From: Aurantibacter sp042094015
GTDB taxonomy: Bacteria > Bacteroidota > Bacteroidia > Flavobacteriales > Flavobacteriaceae
NCBI RefSeq assembly: GCF_042094015.1
Contig: NZ_JBELDZ010000087.1
Location: 1-9,767, forward strand
Reading direction: 5' to 3'
Length of the DNA stretch: 9,767 nucleotides
Shown here: positions 1 to 7,179 of the stretch, in pieces
How the letters are laid out: each line of letters begins with the position of its first letter
Numbering within the stretch: position 1 is the stretch's first letter
The notes under the pieces: model-generated
The model's database searches: none
Told to the model about the DNA's origin: nothing
Seen by the model: only the letters and a program-made list of their open reading frames with translations
Made by a program: the position numbers and the translations under genes

Positions 1-41
1 ATAATAAAAATGAAAAATTAAACATAGTTGTTTTGTGTTAT

Positions 42-635
42 TTATGGGTTTAAGTCAAGTTGTTCTAAAGTTTGGTAAACTAAATGTGTTGGTAAACCCA
101 TAACGTTAAAATAAGAACCTTCTATATGTGTTACTGCTATTTGTCCAATCCAATCTTGAATTCCGTAAGAACCAGCTTTATCTAACGGCGAAAAATTTTT
201 AATGTAATACCAAATTTCATCATCTGTTAAGGCTTTAAACGTCACTTTTGTAGTGTTATTCACCGTTTTTTGAGTCGTTTTGGTTTTAAAATTGACAGAT
301 GTAATCACTTCGTGTGTAGCATTACTTAAAGATTTTAACATAGCAAAAGCTTCATCATTATCTTTAGGCTTTCCTAAAGCTTTATTGTTATGCCAGACAA
401 TTGTATCACTTGTAATTAGTACATCGTTTGTTTGTAATTCGTCTTTAAAAGGTAAAGCCTTTAATTGTGCTAAATAATCTGTTATTTGAGAATGCGCTAA
501 AGAATCATCAAAAATTTCATCTATAGGTTTTAGTCTAACTTCAAAAGGGATATTTAAATCCTTAAAAAACTGCTGTCTTCTTGGAGATCCAGATGCTAAA
601 ATAATTCTGTAATTTTTTAAAATATCCTTAAGCAT
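42..635 (-). CDS. maf: Maf-family nucleotide pyrophosphatase (dTTP/UTP-type)
   Basis: A 197-residue protein of the Maf/YhdE family, cytosolic enzymes that hydrolyse non-canonical or excess nucleoside triphosphates to the monophosphate and pyrophosphate. Visible motifs are the N-terminal phosphate-binding loop SGSPRR (residues 15-20), SDTIV (76-80) with the likely catalytic Asp77, LGKP (87-90), DKAGSYGIQ (152-160) and GSYFNVMGLP (173-182). The DKAG-Y-IQ pattern fits the dTTP/UTP pyrophosphatase subgroup rather than the m7GTP subgroup; this is inferred from family knowledge. Length is normal for the family. The ATG at 633-635 lies inside the last codons of the upstream prenyltransferase gene (8-bp overlap), so translation is probably coupled. 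It is the last recognisable gene of the leftward operon. The 41 bases after its stop contain nothing I can identify. Confident in the family, moderately confident in the substrate class. Confidence 0.93.
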   Translation of the reverse strand: MLKDILKNYRIILASGSPRRQQFFKDLNIPFEVRLKPIDEIFDDSLAHSQITDYLAQLKALPFKDELQTNDVLITSDTIVWHNNKALGKPKDNDEAFAMLKSLSNATHEVITSVNFKTKTTQKTVNNTTKVTFKALTDDEIWYYIKNFSPLDKAGSYGIQDWIGQIAVTHIEGSYFNVMGLPTHLVYQTLEQLDLNP

Positions 636-1545
636 TTTCTAAAATGTATTTAAATAGAAACATTGAGCAGACACCTGTAAATAAAGTGATTTTAAGTACT
701 AAACTTATTCTTGAAAATTCTTTTTTATGTTTCGCTGAAATTAGCTGTATTGCACAATACAGTAAAGGTGCAATAACTAAAAACACAAAATAAGCTAAAA
801 CATAAGTGTATTTGTAAAAATAAATATAGTTGTAGTAGATTACACTCATTATAGTTATAACCACTAACCCGAAACTGACTAAAGCAGTTCTTTTTATTCC
901 GAATGCTATTGGTAACGTATTTACGCCTTGTTTATAATCACCATCAATATCTTCGCAATCTTTTACTAATTCCCTAATTAGGTTAATGAAAAACGCAAAA
1001 ATGGCATAATCAAGAAGTAAAGACATCATTTGTTTTTGGAAGTCTTTATTCTCTAACGTTATTGCTGGAGTTAGATCAAAAACCCCAACAATTAAGATAC
1101 TTAATCCTACTAAAAGAGATATAATAATATTTCCTAAAATTGGAATGTTTTTTAAATTGGTTGCATAGGAGTAGAGCAAACCTGCAACTAATATAAAAAC
1201 GGCTAAAAAAGCATTTTTATCAATACTATTACTAACATATAAACCAAAACAAACGCCTATTATAGTTAACGCCATGTATAAGTTGTTTGCAGTGTTTAGG
1301 CTTATTTTTTTTGTAACAATAAGTTTGTTTGGTTTGTTTATGCCATCTGCAATAACATCGTTAATATCATTAATAACATAGCCACCAGCAGCAATGCAAA
1401 GTGTTGCTATAACTAAACAAGTAAATTGAATGGTATTAAGTGTTGTAAAAATATCAAATGTTGGAAATAACACAAATTTTATAACAATTTGAGTAAATGC
1501 AATAATGAATAAATTTTTATATCTAATTAGGTTTAGGTAATTCAT
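628..1545 (-). CDS. UbiA-family membrane prenyltransferase, (di)geranylgeranylglyceryl phosphate synthase-like
   Basis: A 305-residue integral membrane protein with about nine hydrophobic segments (roughly 13-28, 39-58, 88-105, 110-127, 135-154, 175-193, 220-240, 246-268, 280-301). It has both Asp-rich Mg2+/diphosphate motifs of the UbiA superfamily: N59-D60-xx-D63-xxx-D67, and a second cluster with D196, D199, D201 and D203. UbiA enzymes move a polyprenyl chain from its diphosphate onto an acceptor in the membrane. Flavobacterial relatives are commonly labelled geranylgeranylglycerol-phosphate geranylgeranyltransferase, a name taken from archaeal ether-lipid synthesis; the real acceptor cannot be read from the sequence. 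The ATG at 1543-1545 is the only start that preserves the first helix. The gene overlaps maf by 8 bp and lies 80 bp downstream of the HAD phosphatase gene, probably in the same transcript. The family is sure, the substrate is not. Confidence 0.85.
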   Translation of the reverse strand: MNYLNLIRYKNLFIIAFTQIVIKFVLFPTFDIFTTLNTIQFTCLVIATLCIAAGGYVINDINDVIADGINKPNKLIVTKKISLNTANNLYMALTIIGVCFGLYVSNSIDKNAFLAVFILVAGLLYSYATNLKNIPILGNIIISLLVGLSILIVGVFDLTPAITLENKDFQKQMMSLLLDYAIFAFFINLIRELVKDCEDIDGDYKQGVNTLPIAFGIKRTALVSFGLVVITIMSVIYYNYIYFYKYTYVLAYFVFLVIAPLLYCAIQLISAKHKKEFSRISLVLKITLFTGVCSMFLFKYILENA

Positions 1546-1596
1546 TAATTTAATAGTTTAATATTTGTGTTATTTAGTTTTGGAATTTTAAGATAA

Positions 1597-1621
1597 TTCT
1601 CGACTGCGCTCGAACGGACAT
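1597..1621. repeat. GC-rich element resembling a dispersed flavobacterial intergenic repeat
   Basis: The spacer between the HAD phosphatase stop and the prenyltransferase start holds a short GC-rich block in very AT-rich DNA. Read on the minus strand it contains TTCGAGCGCAGTCGAGAA, with two TCGA blocks flanking a 6-base centre, so a small hairpin is possible. From memory, close variants (GTCATTTCGAGCGCAGTCGAG and similar) recur between genes in many Flavobacteriaceae. Only one copy is present here, so the repeat assignment rests on that recollection. Confidence 0.5.
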
Positions 1622-1625
1622 TTAA

Positions 1626-2138
1626 TTAAAAGTTCCATTTGTTTTGTACTTTTAAGACTTGTTCAATAATCTCTCTAACACAACCTTTTCCTCCATTTTT
1701 ATGAGAAATATAATTAGAGATTTGTTTAACTTCTGGAACTGCATCTTGCGGACAACAAGCTAACCCAACTAATTTCATTACTTCAATATCCATAATATCA
1801 TCACCAACATAAAGAATTTCTTCGGGTTTTAGATTGTGTTTTTCTACAAAAGAGTTATAAACTTCTAATTTATTTTGTGAGTCTAAGAATACATTGGTAA
1901 TACCTAAGGTTTCTAAACGTTGTTTTACACCTTGGTTTGTCCCAGCAGAAATTATTGCCATGTTATAGCCTTGTTTTATGGCATATTTTACTCCAAAACC
2001 ATCTTTAACATTCATAGTTCTTAATAATTCGCCATTTTCTGAAATTTGAATATCTCCGTTAGTTAAAACGCCATCAACATCAAAAATAAAAGTGGTAATT
2101 TGATGTAAGTATTCTTTATAACTTTTAGCGTTGTCCAT
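1626..2138 (-). CDS. KdsC-like HAD phosphatase (3-deoxy-D-manno-octulosonate 8-phosphate phosphatase family)
   Basis: A 170-residue, cap-less HAD phosphatase of the KdsC size class. Motif I is FDVDGVLT (residues 19-26), with nucleophile Asp20 and acid/base Asp22. Motif II is the Ser of IISAG (Ser64). Motif III is Lys90. Motif IV is VGDDIMD (111-117), with Mg-binding Asp113/Asp114 and Asp117. The C-terminal NGGKGCVRE resembles the KdsC tail that reaches into a neighbouring subunit of the tetramer. KdsC removes the phosphate from KDO 8-phosphate during lipopolysaccharide synthesis. Here motif II reads SAGTNQ instead of the usual TGR, so the substrate could differ, and no other KDO genes are nearby. 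The ATG at 2136-2138 lies inside the end of the upstream gene (14-bp overlap), indicating coupled translation. Confidence 0.85.
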   Translation of the reverse strand: MDNAKSYKEYLHQITTFIFDVDGVLTNGDIQISENGELLRTMNVKDGFGVKYAIKQGYNMAIISAGTNQGVKQRLETLGITNVFLDSQNKLEVYNSFVEKHNLKPEEILYVGDDIMDIEVMKLVGLACCPQDAVPEVKQISNYISHKNGGKGCVREIIEQVLKVQNKWNF

Positions 2139-2886
2139 GTGTTTGTTTTATTGATTTTGTTAATAGTTCGTAAACGTCTTTTTGCATCTCATTATCCAGC
2201 ATTTTTAGCTGCTTTTTAATGGTTTTTTTATCACCACGTTTAGCTGGTCCAGTTTGAGCTTTGTATGGAGAAACATCATCTATCTTTCTAGCAGTTTCTT
2301 TAATTAAAGGTTTTAGAATGTCAAATTCTGCCGATTGACTTTCGCAAATTTCATGCGCAATTCTATAAATTTGATTCGTAAAATTATTAGCAAAAACAGC
2401 TGCTAAATGTAATGCTTTACGTTGATTGGTATTTACTTTATGAATTATACAACCTAATGCTTCACCAATAGTTTTAAGTGTATTAAAATCTTCTTTTCTC
2501 AATGCTTCAACACAAATTGGAACTTCAGAAAATTCTAAATCTACATCTTTAGAAAAACTTTGTAATGGATAAAAAACACCTCTTTTATGTTTCATATCTA
2601 TATCATACAATCTAACGCTACCAGATGTATGGACTACTAATCGGTCTTTAAAAGGCAATTGTTTAGAGACGTCTTCTATAGCATCATCGCTAACAGCAAT
2701 AATATAAACATCACTTTCTTTTAAATTTTGTAAATCAGATGTAATACTAACCTCATTGCTATATTTAGAAATCTGCGTTAAATTTCTACTAAACCATTCG
2801 TTAATAACAATAGTTTCACAGTTCTTAATTGCGTTATATAGATGTGTGGCTACATTTCCAGAGCCTATTAAAGTAATTGAAATCAT
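2125..2886 (-). CDS. Rossmann-fold NAD(P)-binding protein with DUF2520 C-terminal domain
   Basis: A 253-residue cytosolic protein. The N-terminal half is a Rossmann-like nucleotide-binding domain with GSGNVATHL at residues 8-16. Conserved-looking blocks follow: HTSGS (86-90), YPLQSFS (106-112), HLAAVFANNF (160-169, start of the helical DUF2520 domain) and TGPAKRGD (212-219). This architecture resembles the 6-phosphogluconate dehydrogenase/ketopantoate reductase/F420-dependent NADP oxidoreductase fold, but the family has no established reaction. The ATG at 2884-2886 is directly followed by the Rossmann strand, so the start is secure. It is the first gene of the leftward operon and overlaps the HAD gene by 14 bp. 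Upstream on the minus strand there is only an imperfect promoter box (TATTTTAG, 2898-2891), close to the start codon. Family assignment is firm, function unknown. Confidence 0.85.
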   Translation of the reverse strand: MISITLIGSGNVATHLYNAIKNCETIVINEWFSRNLTQISKYSNEVSITSDLQNLKESDVYIIAVSDDAIEDVSKQLPFKDRLVVHTSGSVRLYDIDMKHKRGVFYPLQSFSKDVDLEFSEVPICVEALRKEDFNTLKTIGEALGCIIHKVNTNQRKALHLAAVFANNFTNQIYRIAHEICESQSAEFDILKPLIKETARKIDDVSPYKAQTGPAKRGDKKTIKKQLKMLDNEMQKDVYELLTKSIKQTHGQR

Positions 2887-2932
2887 ACCGCTAAAATAGC
2901 TAAGTTATAACACATTTAAAAGGGAAAAATAG

Positions 2933-2940
2933 TATCTTTG
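2933..2940 (+). promoter_or_regulatory. Bacteroidota -7 promoter box of the haemoglobin gene
   Basis: TATCTTTG matches the Bacteroidota consensus TAnnTTTG exactly. The haemoglobin ATG begins at 2947, six bases after the box, so transcription would start at or within a few bases of the start codon. No good TTG -33 element is seen 19-21 bases upstream. Supported by an identical box upstream of ccsBA. Confidence 0.6.
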
Positions 2941-2946
2941 ATACAG

Positions 2947-3345
2947 ATGAAAAACGACATTAAAAACAGAGAAGATATAGCGTTGTTAGTTGATGCTTTC
3001 TATGAGAAAATTCGAAAAGATAACGTTTTAGGACCAATCTTTAATGGAATGATTTTAGATTGGGAAACGCACTTAAATCATTTAACTACGTTTTGGGAAA
3101 GCTCTTTATTTATGACTAAAAAGCTAGAACATCGTTATTCAGGAAATCCATTAGAAGCTCATATTAAAGTCGATAAATACGCTAAGAATACTATAGATGA
3201 ACACCATTTTGGAATTTGGTTAAATTATTGGTCACAAACCATAGACGACTTATTTGCTGGTGAAGTAGCTGATAACGCTAAACGTAGAGCTAGAAAAATG
3301 GCAACATTTATACATATTAAACTTTTTGAAGCACGAGAAAATTAA
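2947..3345 (+). CDS. Group III truncated haemoglobin
   Basis: A 132-residue protein that lines up by eye with Campylobacter jejuni Ctb, the model group III (trHbP) truncated haemoglobin. The haem-pocket residues can be placed: TyrB10 = Tyr19 (in AFYEKIRKD), HisE7 = His42 (WETH), proximal HisF8 = His72 (GNPLEAH), and TrpG8 = Trp91 (FGIWL). The spacing between the WETH and FW elements equals that in Ctb. Such proteins bind O2 and NO in the cytosol; proposed roles are in NO stress or oxygen delivery, and the physiological role here is unproven. I chose the ATG at 2947 over an in-frame TTG at 2938 because that TTG is part of the promoter box. The gene lies 94 bp upstream of ccsBA, which has its own promoter box, so the link to cytochrome maturation is suggestive only. 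Confidence 0.92.
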   Translation: MKNDIKNREDIALLVDAFYEKIRKDNVLGPIFNGMILDWETHLNHLTTFWESSLFMTKKLEHRYSGNPLEAHIKVDKYAKNTIDEHHFGIWLNYWSQTIDDLFAGEVADNAKRRARKMATFIHIKLFEAREN

Positions 3346-3406
3346 GACCTCAATTTTTAACATAATATTACCTTGTTTTTAGAGAACTAAAACCGAGAGA
3401 AACTGC

Positions 3407-3414
3407 TATCTTTG
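3407..3414 (+). promoter_or_regulatory. Bacteroidota -7 promoter box of ccsBA
   Basis: TATCTTTG matches TAnnTTTG exactly and is followed by CA, a frequent flavobacterial context. It lies 25 bases before the ccsBA ATG, predicting a 5' leader of about 20 nt. A TTG at 3373-3375 is too far upstream to be a normally spaced -33 box. The rest of the 94-bp spacer between haemoglobin and ccsBA shows no terminator-like hairpin. Confidence 0.6.
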
Positions 3415-3439
3415 CACTCAAAATTTAAGCCTTTTCATT

Positions 3440-6400
3440 ATGCAGAATAAGCTCGCTAAAATTCTATTTTCTACTCGATTAATGTCCGTTTTATTTATTG
3501 TTTTTGCAGTTGCTATGGCAGCAGGAACTATTTTAGATAGAAATATGGATACGTCTCCAACACCATATACAAGGAATATTATCTATAATGCGTGGTGGTT
3601 TGAAGCTATAATGGTGTTTTTTATTATTAATTTTTGTGGAAATATTGTAAGGTTTAGACTATATAAAAAAGAAAAATGGGCAACGTTAACACTTCATTTA
3701 GCTTTTATTTTAATTCTAGTTGGTGCGTTTATTACACGCTATTATAGTTTTGAAGGTATGATGCCAATTCGTGAAGGCGAAACCGAAAACACATTTTTAT
3801 CTCAAAAAACATACATAACTGGTTACGTAAATGGCGATTATAAGATAAATGGTGTTGCGCAGCGATTACCTGTAAACAAAGAAGTTGATTTTTCTGGACG
3901 TATGGAGAATAATTTTTCTCATAATGGCGTTTATGGAGATCAGCCTTTTAGCATAGAATTAGAAAAGTTTGTACTTGGTGCTGAAAAAGATATTGTAGCA
4001 TCAGAAACTGGAGAAGCTTATTTAAAAATGGTTGAAGCAGGAAATAGTTCACCACATAATCATTATTTAAAAGATGGAGGCAAAGCACAAAACATTCATA
4101 ACACTTTAATAGCATTAAATAATTACCAAGCTGGAGCCATAAATATTAGTTCTAAAAATGGACAGTTATTTATAGAATCTCCATTTGAAGGCGAATATCT
4201 TCAAATGGCAACAATGAATAAAGGAAAGCTCTACAAAGACAGTATTCAACCATTAATGTTGCGTTCTCGCTATGTTATTGGAGAAATGCAAATGGTATTT
4301 CCAAAGCCTGTAACCAAAGGTGAATTTGATATTGTACAAAAATCTAAATTATTAAAGAATGATGAAGATGGCGTAGTCTTAAAAATAACCACTAAAAATG
4401 AAACAAAACGTTTATTATTACTTGGTGGTTTAGGTGTTAATAATCAATTTGAACGCGTAGAAGTTGGCGGATTAGAATTTGATTTCCGTTATGGCTCTAA
4501 AGTTTTAAATCTTCCTTTTAGTATAAAATTAAACGATTTTGTTGCGGAACGTTATCCTGGTTCAGCAACAGCTTATGCTTCGTTTATGAGTAAAGTAACA
4601 GTTATAGATGAAGAAAAAGGCGATTTTGATTATAAAGTGTTTATGAATAATATTTTAGATCATAGAGGTTATCGTTTTTTTCAAGCTAAGTTTGACGAAA
4701 ACGAAACTAGAACTATTCTATCTGTAAATCACGATTTCTATGGGACTTGGGTTACTTATATAGGTTATTTCTTATTGTATTTTGGAATGATGGCAATTCT
4801 GTTTGACAAAAACACACGTTTTGCTGATTTAAAACGCTATTTAGAAAAGACAAAAGAGAAAAAATCTAAGTTGCTTTCTGTATTACTTATTGCTTTTACT
4901 TTAGGAACAAATGCACAAGAGCAACATTCTGAACACGATGGACATAACCACGCAACACAGCAAGTTCAAGAAAATAGTGTAGAACAGGAAGAACAACATT
5001 CTGAAAACGATGGTCATGAACATACCAAACGTCAAGAACGAAAAGCACCAACTAAAGCACAAATAGATTCTGTTTTAATAGCTAATGTAGCGCCTAAAGA
5101 TATAGCAGATCATTTCGGAAAATTAGTAATCCAAGATGTTGGAGGAAGAATGATGCCTGTAGATACGTATGCATCAGAATTATTACGTAAAATTTCTAAG
5201 AGTGATACTTATGTTGATTTATCGGCTAATCAAGTCTTCTTAAGTATTCAAGAAAGTCCAATGTTGTGGTATAATGTACCAGTAATTTACATTAAACCTA
5301 AAAAAGGAGATTCTTTACGTAGTATTTTAGGTCTTCCAAAAACTCAAAAGTATGCAACATTACTAGATTTCTTTTCTGATGACTTTAGATATAAATTAGA
5401 TCCATATTTAGAAGAAGCTACATCTGCACAAGTAAAAAGTGGAATTCAAAAAGAATTCGTGGAAGCAAACGAACGTGTTAGTTTATTATCATCGGCTATA
5501 GAAGGAAGATCATTAAAAATTTATCCTATTCCAAACGATGATAACAACAAATGGATTTCAGCTTTTGAGTATAAAAATGAAGATTATAAAACACAAGTAA
5601 ACGATACTATTTACGGAAATTATATTCAGTCAAGTTTCGATTATTATTTATATAATTTAAATAACGATAAACAAACTAAAGATTTTACCAAGTCCAAAAA
5701 ATTGTTAAGTGAGTTTACCAAACTTCAAAACAAACTAGGAGCAGAGGTAATGATTCCTGAAGACAAAGTGAATGCAGAAATAAGTTATAATAAATTCGAT
5801 GTTTTTAAGAAGTTATTTAGCTGGTATATGTATGCTGGAACTTTACTGTTTATTTTATTAATTGTACAAATTTTTAAAGATAAAAGTAAAAGGCTTAGCC
5901 TAGCTGTTAACGTTTTTAAAATTGTAATTATAGGTTTATTTATACTACACACTTTAGGTTTAATAGTACGTTGGTATATTTCTGGCCACGCACCTTGGAG
6001 TGATGCTTACGAATCTATGATTTATGTAGCTTGGGCAACTATGTTTTTTACGTTGACTATTGGTGTTACAAAAAATAAATCGGAAGCAAAAGAATTAAGC
6101 TTTACAGGAAAAATAAAATCATTTTTTAATGTAAGTACATCAGATTTAACTTTAGCGGCAGGAACATTTGTAACTGCTATGATTTTAATGATTGCACATT
6201 GGAATTGGATGGATCCAGCTATAGCAAATCTCCAACCAGTACTAAACAGTTATTGGTTAATGATTCACGTTGCAGTAATTGTAGCAAGTTATGGACCATT
6301 TACTTTAGGTGCTATTTTAGGAATTGTATCATTATTATTAATGATTTTCACAACAGAGAAAACAAAAACTAAAATGGATTTAAACATTAAAGAACTAACA

Positions 6401-6796
6401 ACAATTACAGAAATGGCATTAACAGTTGGTTTGGTAATGTTAACTATTGGTAACTTTTTAGGCGGACAATGGGCAAACGAAAGTTGGGGTCGTTATTGGG
6501 GTTGGGATCCAAAAGAAACTTGGGCTTTAATTAGTATTATGGTATATGCGTTTGTTATACATATGCGTTTAGTTCCAGGATTAAGAGGTAGATGGTTTTT
6601 TAATCTAATGTCTATTATTGCTTTTGCAAGTATTTTAATGACATATTTTGGAGTAAATTTCTACTTATCTGGATTACATAGTTACGCTAGTGGAGATCAA
6701 ATTGTTAGTCTTAAATTTATTGGGATAGCCATAGGCTTAATAGCTATTCTTGGATTCTTTTCATATAGAAAATATTCAAAATACTATAAAAAATAA
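3440..6796 (+). CDS. ccsBA: Fused cytochrome c maturation protein CcsBA (System II haem handling/ligation)
   Basis: An 1118-residue single-chain fusion of ResB/CcsB and CcsA, which carries haem across the inner membrane and attaches it to apocytochromes c. The ResB part has membrane segments near 13-31, 50-70 and 80-99, a periplasmic domain (about 101-435) and a segment at 437-455. A cytoplasmic Lys-rich loop, a signal-peptide-like segment (477-493) and a large periplasmic domain (494-793) follow. The CcsA part (794-1108) includes GHAPWSDAYESM (849-860), the WWD block (Trp1011, Trp1016, Trp1020, Trp1022-Asp1023-Pro, Trp1028) and GVNFYLSGLHSY. Candidate haem ligands are His87 and His1041 (membrane), and His943 and His1080 (periplasmic). 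The 98- and 39-residue spacings of the last three agree closely with the ligands reported for Helicobacter hepaticus CcsBA (761, 858, 897). An oddity is the duplicated His-rich motif at 494-528. It has its own promoter and no clear terminator before the small genes. Confidence 0.95.
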   Translation: MQNKLAKILFSTRLMSVLFIVFAVAMAAGTILDRNMDTSPTPYTRNIIYNAWWFEAIMVFFIINFCGNIVRFRLYKKEKWATLTLHLAFILILVGAFITRYYSFEGMMPIREGETENTFLSQKTYITGYVNGDYKINGVAQRLPVNKEVDFSGRMENNFSHNGVYGDQPFSIELEKFVLGAEKDIVASETGEAYLKMVEAGNSSPHNHYLKDGGKAQNIHNTLIALNNYQAGAINISSKNGQLFIESPFEGEYLQMATMNKGKLYKDSIQPLMLRSRYVIGEMQMVFPKPVTKGEFDIVQKSKLLKNDEDGVVLKITTKNETKRLLLLGGLGVNNQFERVEVGGLEFDFRYGSKVLNLPFSIKLNDFVAERYPGSATAYASFMSKVTVIDEEKGDFDYKVFMNNILDHRGYRFFQAKFDENETRTILSVNHDFYGTWVTYIGYFLLYFGMMAILFDKNTRFADLKRYLEKTKEKKSKLLSVLLIAFTLGTNAQEQHSEHDGHNHATQQVQENSVEQEEQHSENDGHEHTKRQERKAPTKAQIDSVLIANVAPKDIADHFGKLVIQDVGGRMMPVDTYASELLRKISKSDTYVDLSANQVFLSIQESPMLWYNVPVIYIKPKKGDSLRSILGLPKTQKYATLLDFFSDDFRYKLDPYLEEATSAQVKSGIQKEFVEANERVSLLSSAIEGRSLKIYPIPNDDNNKWISAFEYKNEDYKTQVNDTIYGNYIQSSFDYYLYNLNNDKQTKDFTKSKKLLSEFTKLQNKLGAEVMIPEDKVNAEISYNKFDVFKKLFSWYMYAGTLLFILLIVQIFKDKSKRLSLAVNVFKIVIIGLFILHTLGLIVRWYISGHAPWSDAYESMIYVAWATMFFTLTIGVTKNKSEAKELSFTGKIKSFFNVSTSDLTLAAGTFVTAMILMIAHWNWMDPAIANLQPVLNSYWLMIHVAVIVASYGPFTLGAILGIVSLLLMIFTTEKTKTKMDLNIKELTTITEMALTVGLVMLTIGNFLGGQWANESWGRYWGWDPKETWALISIMVYAFVIHMRLVPGLRGRWFFNLMSIIAFASILMTYFGVNFYLSGLHSYASGDQIVSLKFIGIAIGLIAILGFFSYRKYSKYYKK
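4919..5023 (+). repeat. Duplicated His-rich 11-codon unit inside ccsBA
   Basis: Two 33-bp units (4919-4951 and 4991-5023) encode EQHSEHDGHNH and EQHSENDGHEH, separated by a 13-residue Gln/Glu-rich spacer. The DNA copies are still similar (both begin GA-CAACATTCTGAA, with G or A at the third base), which suggests an old internal duplication. The stretch directly follows the membrane segment, so it should lie in the periplasm, where His/Asp/Glu clusters could bind metal ions; that role is inference. Confidence 0.8.
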
Positions 6797-6870
6797 ATTT
6801 ATCTGAATTTTAAATAAACTTGTTATTATCATTTTATTGACTTAATTTTAACAAATACACTTATTAGTTA

Positions 6871-7056
6871 ATGGATTTTATAAAGAAAATTGGCATTGCA
6901 AATTTATTGATGCTATTATTATGTTTAGTGATTATTGTTTTTGCTGAATATCAATTTTTATTGGGACACAAACTCGAAGCTATTTTTGTAGGCCTTTGGT
7001 GTCCAACGTTATTAGGTGTTTTAATTTATTTTAGATTAGTTAATAATGGAAAGTAA
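6871..7056 (+). CDS. Small two-helix membrane protein, function unknown
   Basis: A 61-residue protein with two hydrophobic helices (about 9-31 and 36-56), a short GHKLE turn between them, a Lys-containing N-terminus and a C-terminus ending NNGK. The distribution of basic residues (Lys5/Lys6 at one end, Arg54 and Lys61 at the other) suggests both ends are cytoplasmic. The second helix carries a Cys-Pro pair (WCPT). I do not recognise a named family. It starts 74 bp after the ccsBA stop with no visible promoter box or terminator between them, so read-through from ccsBA is possible. Its stop overlaps the start of the next small gene by 11 bp, which supports it being a real translated gene. The ATG is preceded by an AT-rich leader with no Shine-Dalgarno site, as is usual in this phylum. 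Confidence 0.6.
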   Translation: MDFIKKIGIANLLMLLLCLVIIVFAEYQFLLGHKLEAIFVGLWCPTLLGVLIYFRLVNNGK

Positions 7057-7153
7057 TAATCAAATTTTCTGGTTTTCTATTATTGTATTTGCTTGTGTGT
7101 TTATCTGGGCTTTTACAATGGTAAAAATGTATAATAAATCAAGAAATAATTAG
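7046..7153 (+). CDS. 35-residue single-helix membrane peptide, function unknown
   Basis: An ATG at 7046 opens a 35-codon frame ending at TAG 7151-7153. The peptide begins MESNNQ, has one strongly hydrophobic helix (about residues 7-26, rich in Phe, Ile, Val and Trp) and ends with a basic tail (KMYNKSRNN). It looks like a one-pass membrane miniprotein with the C-terminus in the cytosol. It overlaps the 61-residue gene by 11 bp in another frame, an arrangement typical of translational coupling. It resembles in size and layout the small accessory subunits of respiratory complexes, but there is no motif to prove that; treat function as unknown. Confidence 0.5.
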   Translation: MESNNQIFWFSIIVFACVFIWAFTMVKMYNKSRNN

Positions 7154-7179
7154 AGTAGTTATAAAATCTAAACCTAAAA

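Noticed and set aside
280..477. 65-codon plus-strand frame inside maf
   Set aside because: It lies antisense to a well-supported Maf protein with all family motifs and shows no recognisable protein features.
2938..2946. Upstream TTG start for the haemoglobin gene
   Set aside because: The TTG is part of the TATCTTTG promoter box. Starting at ATG 2947 puts Tyr19, His42 and His72 at positions that agree with Ctb.
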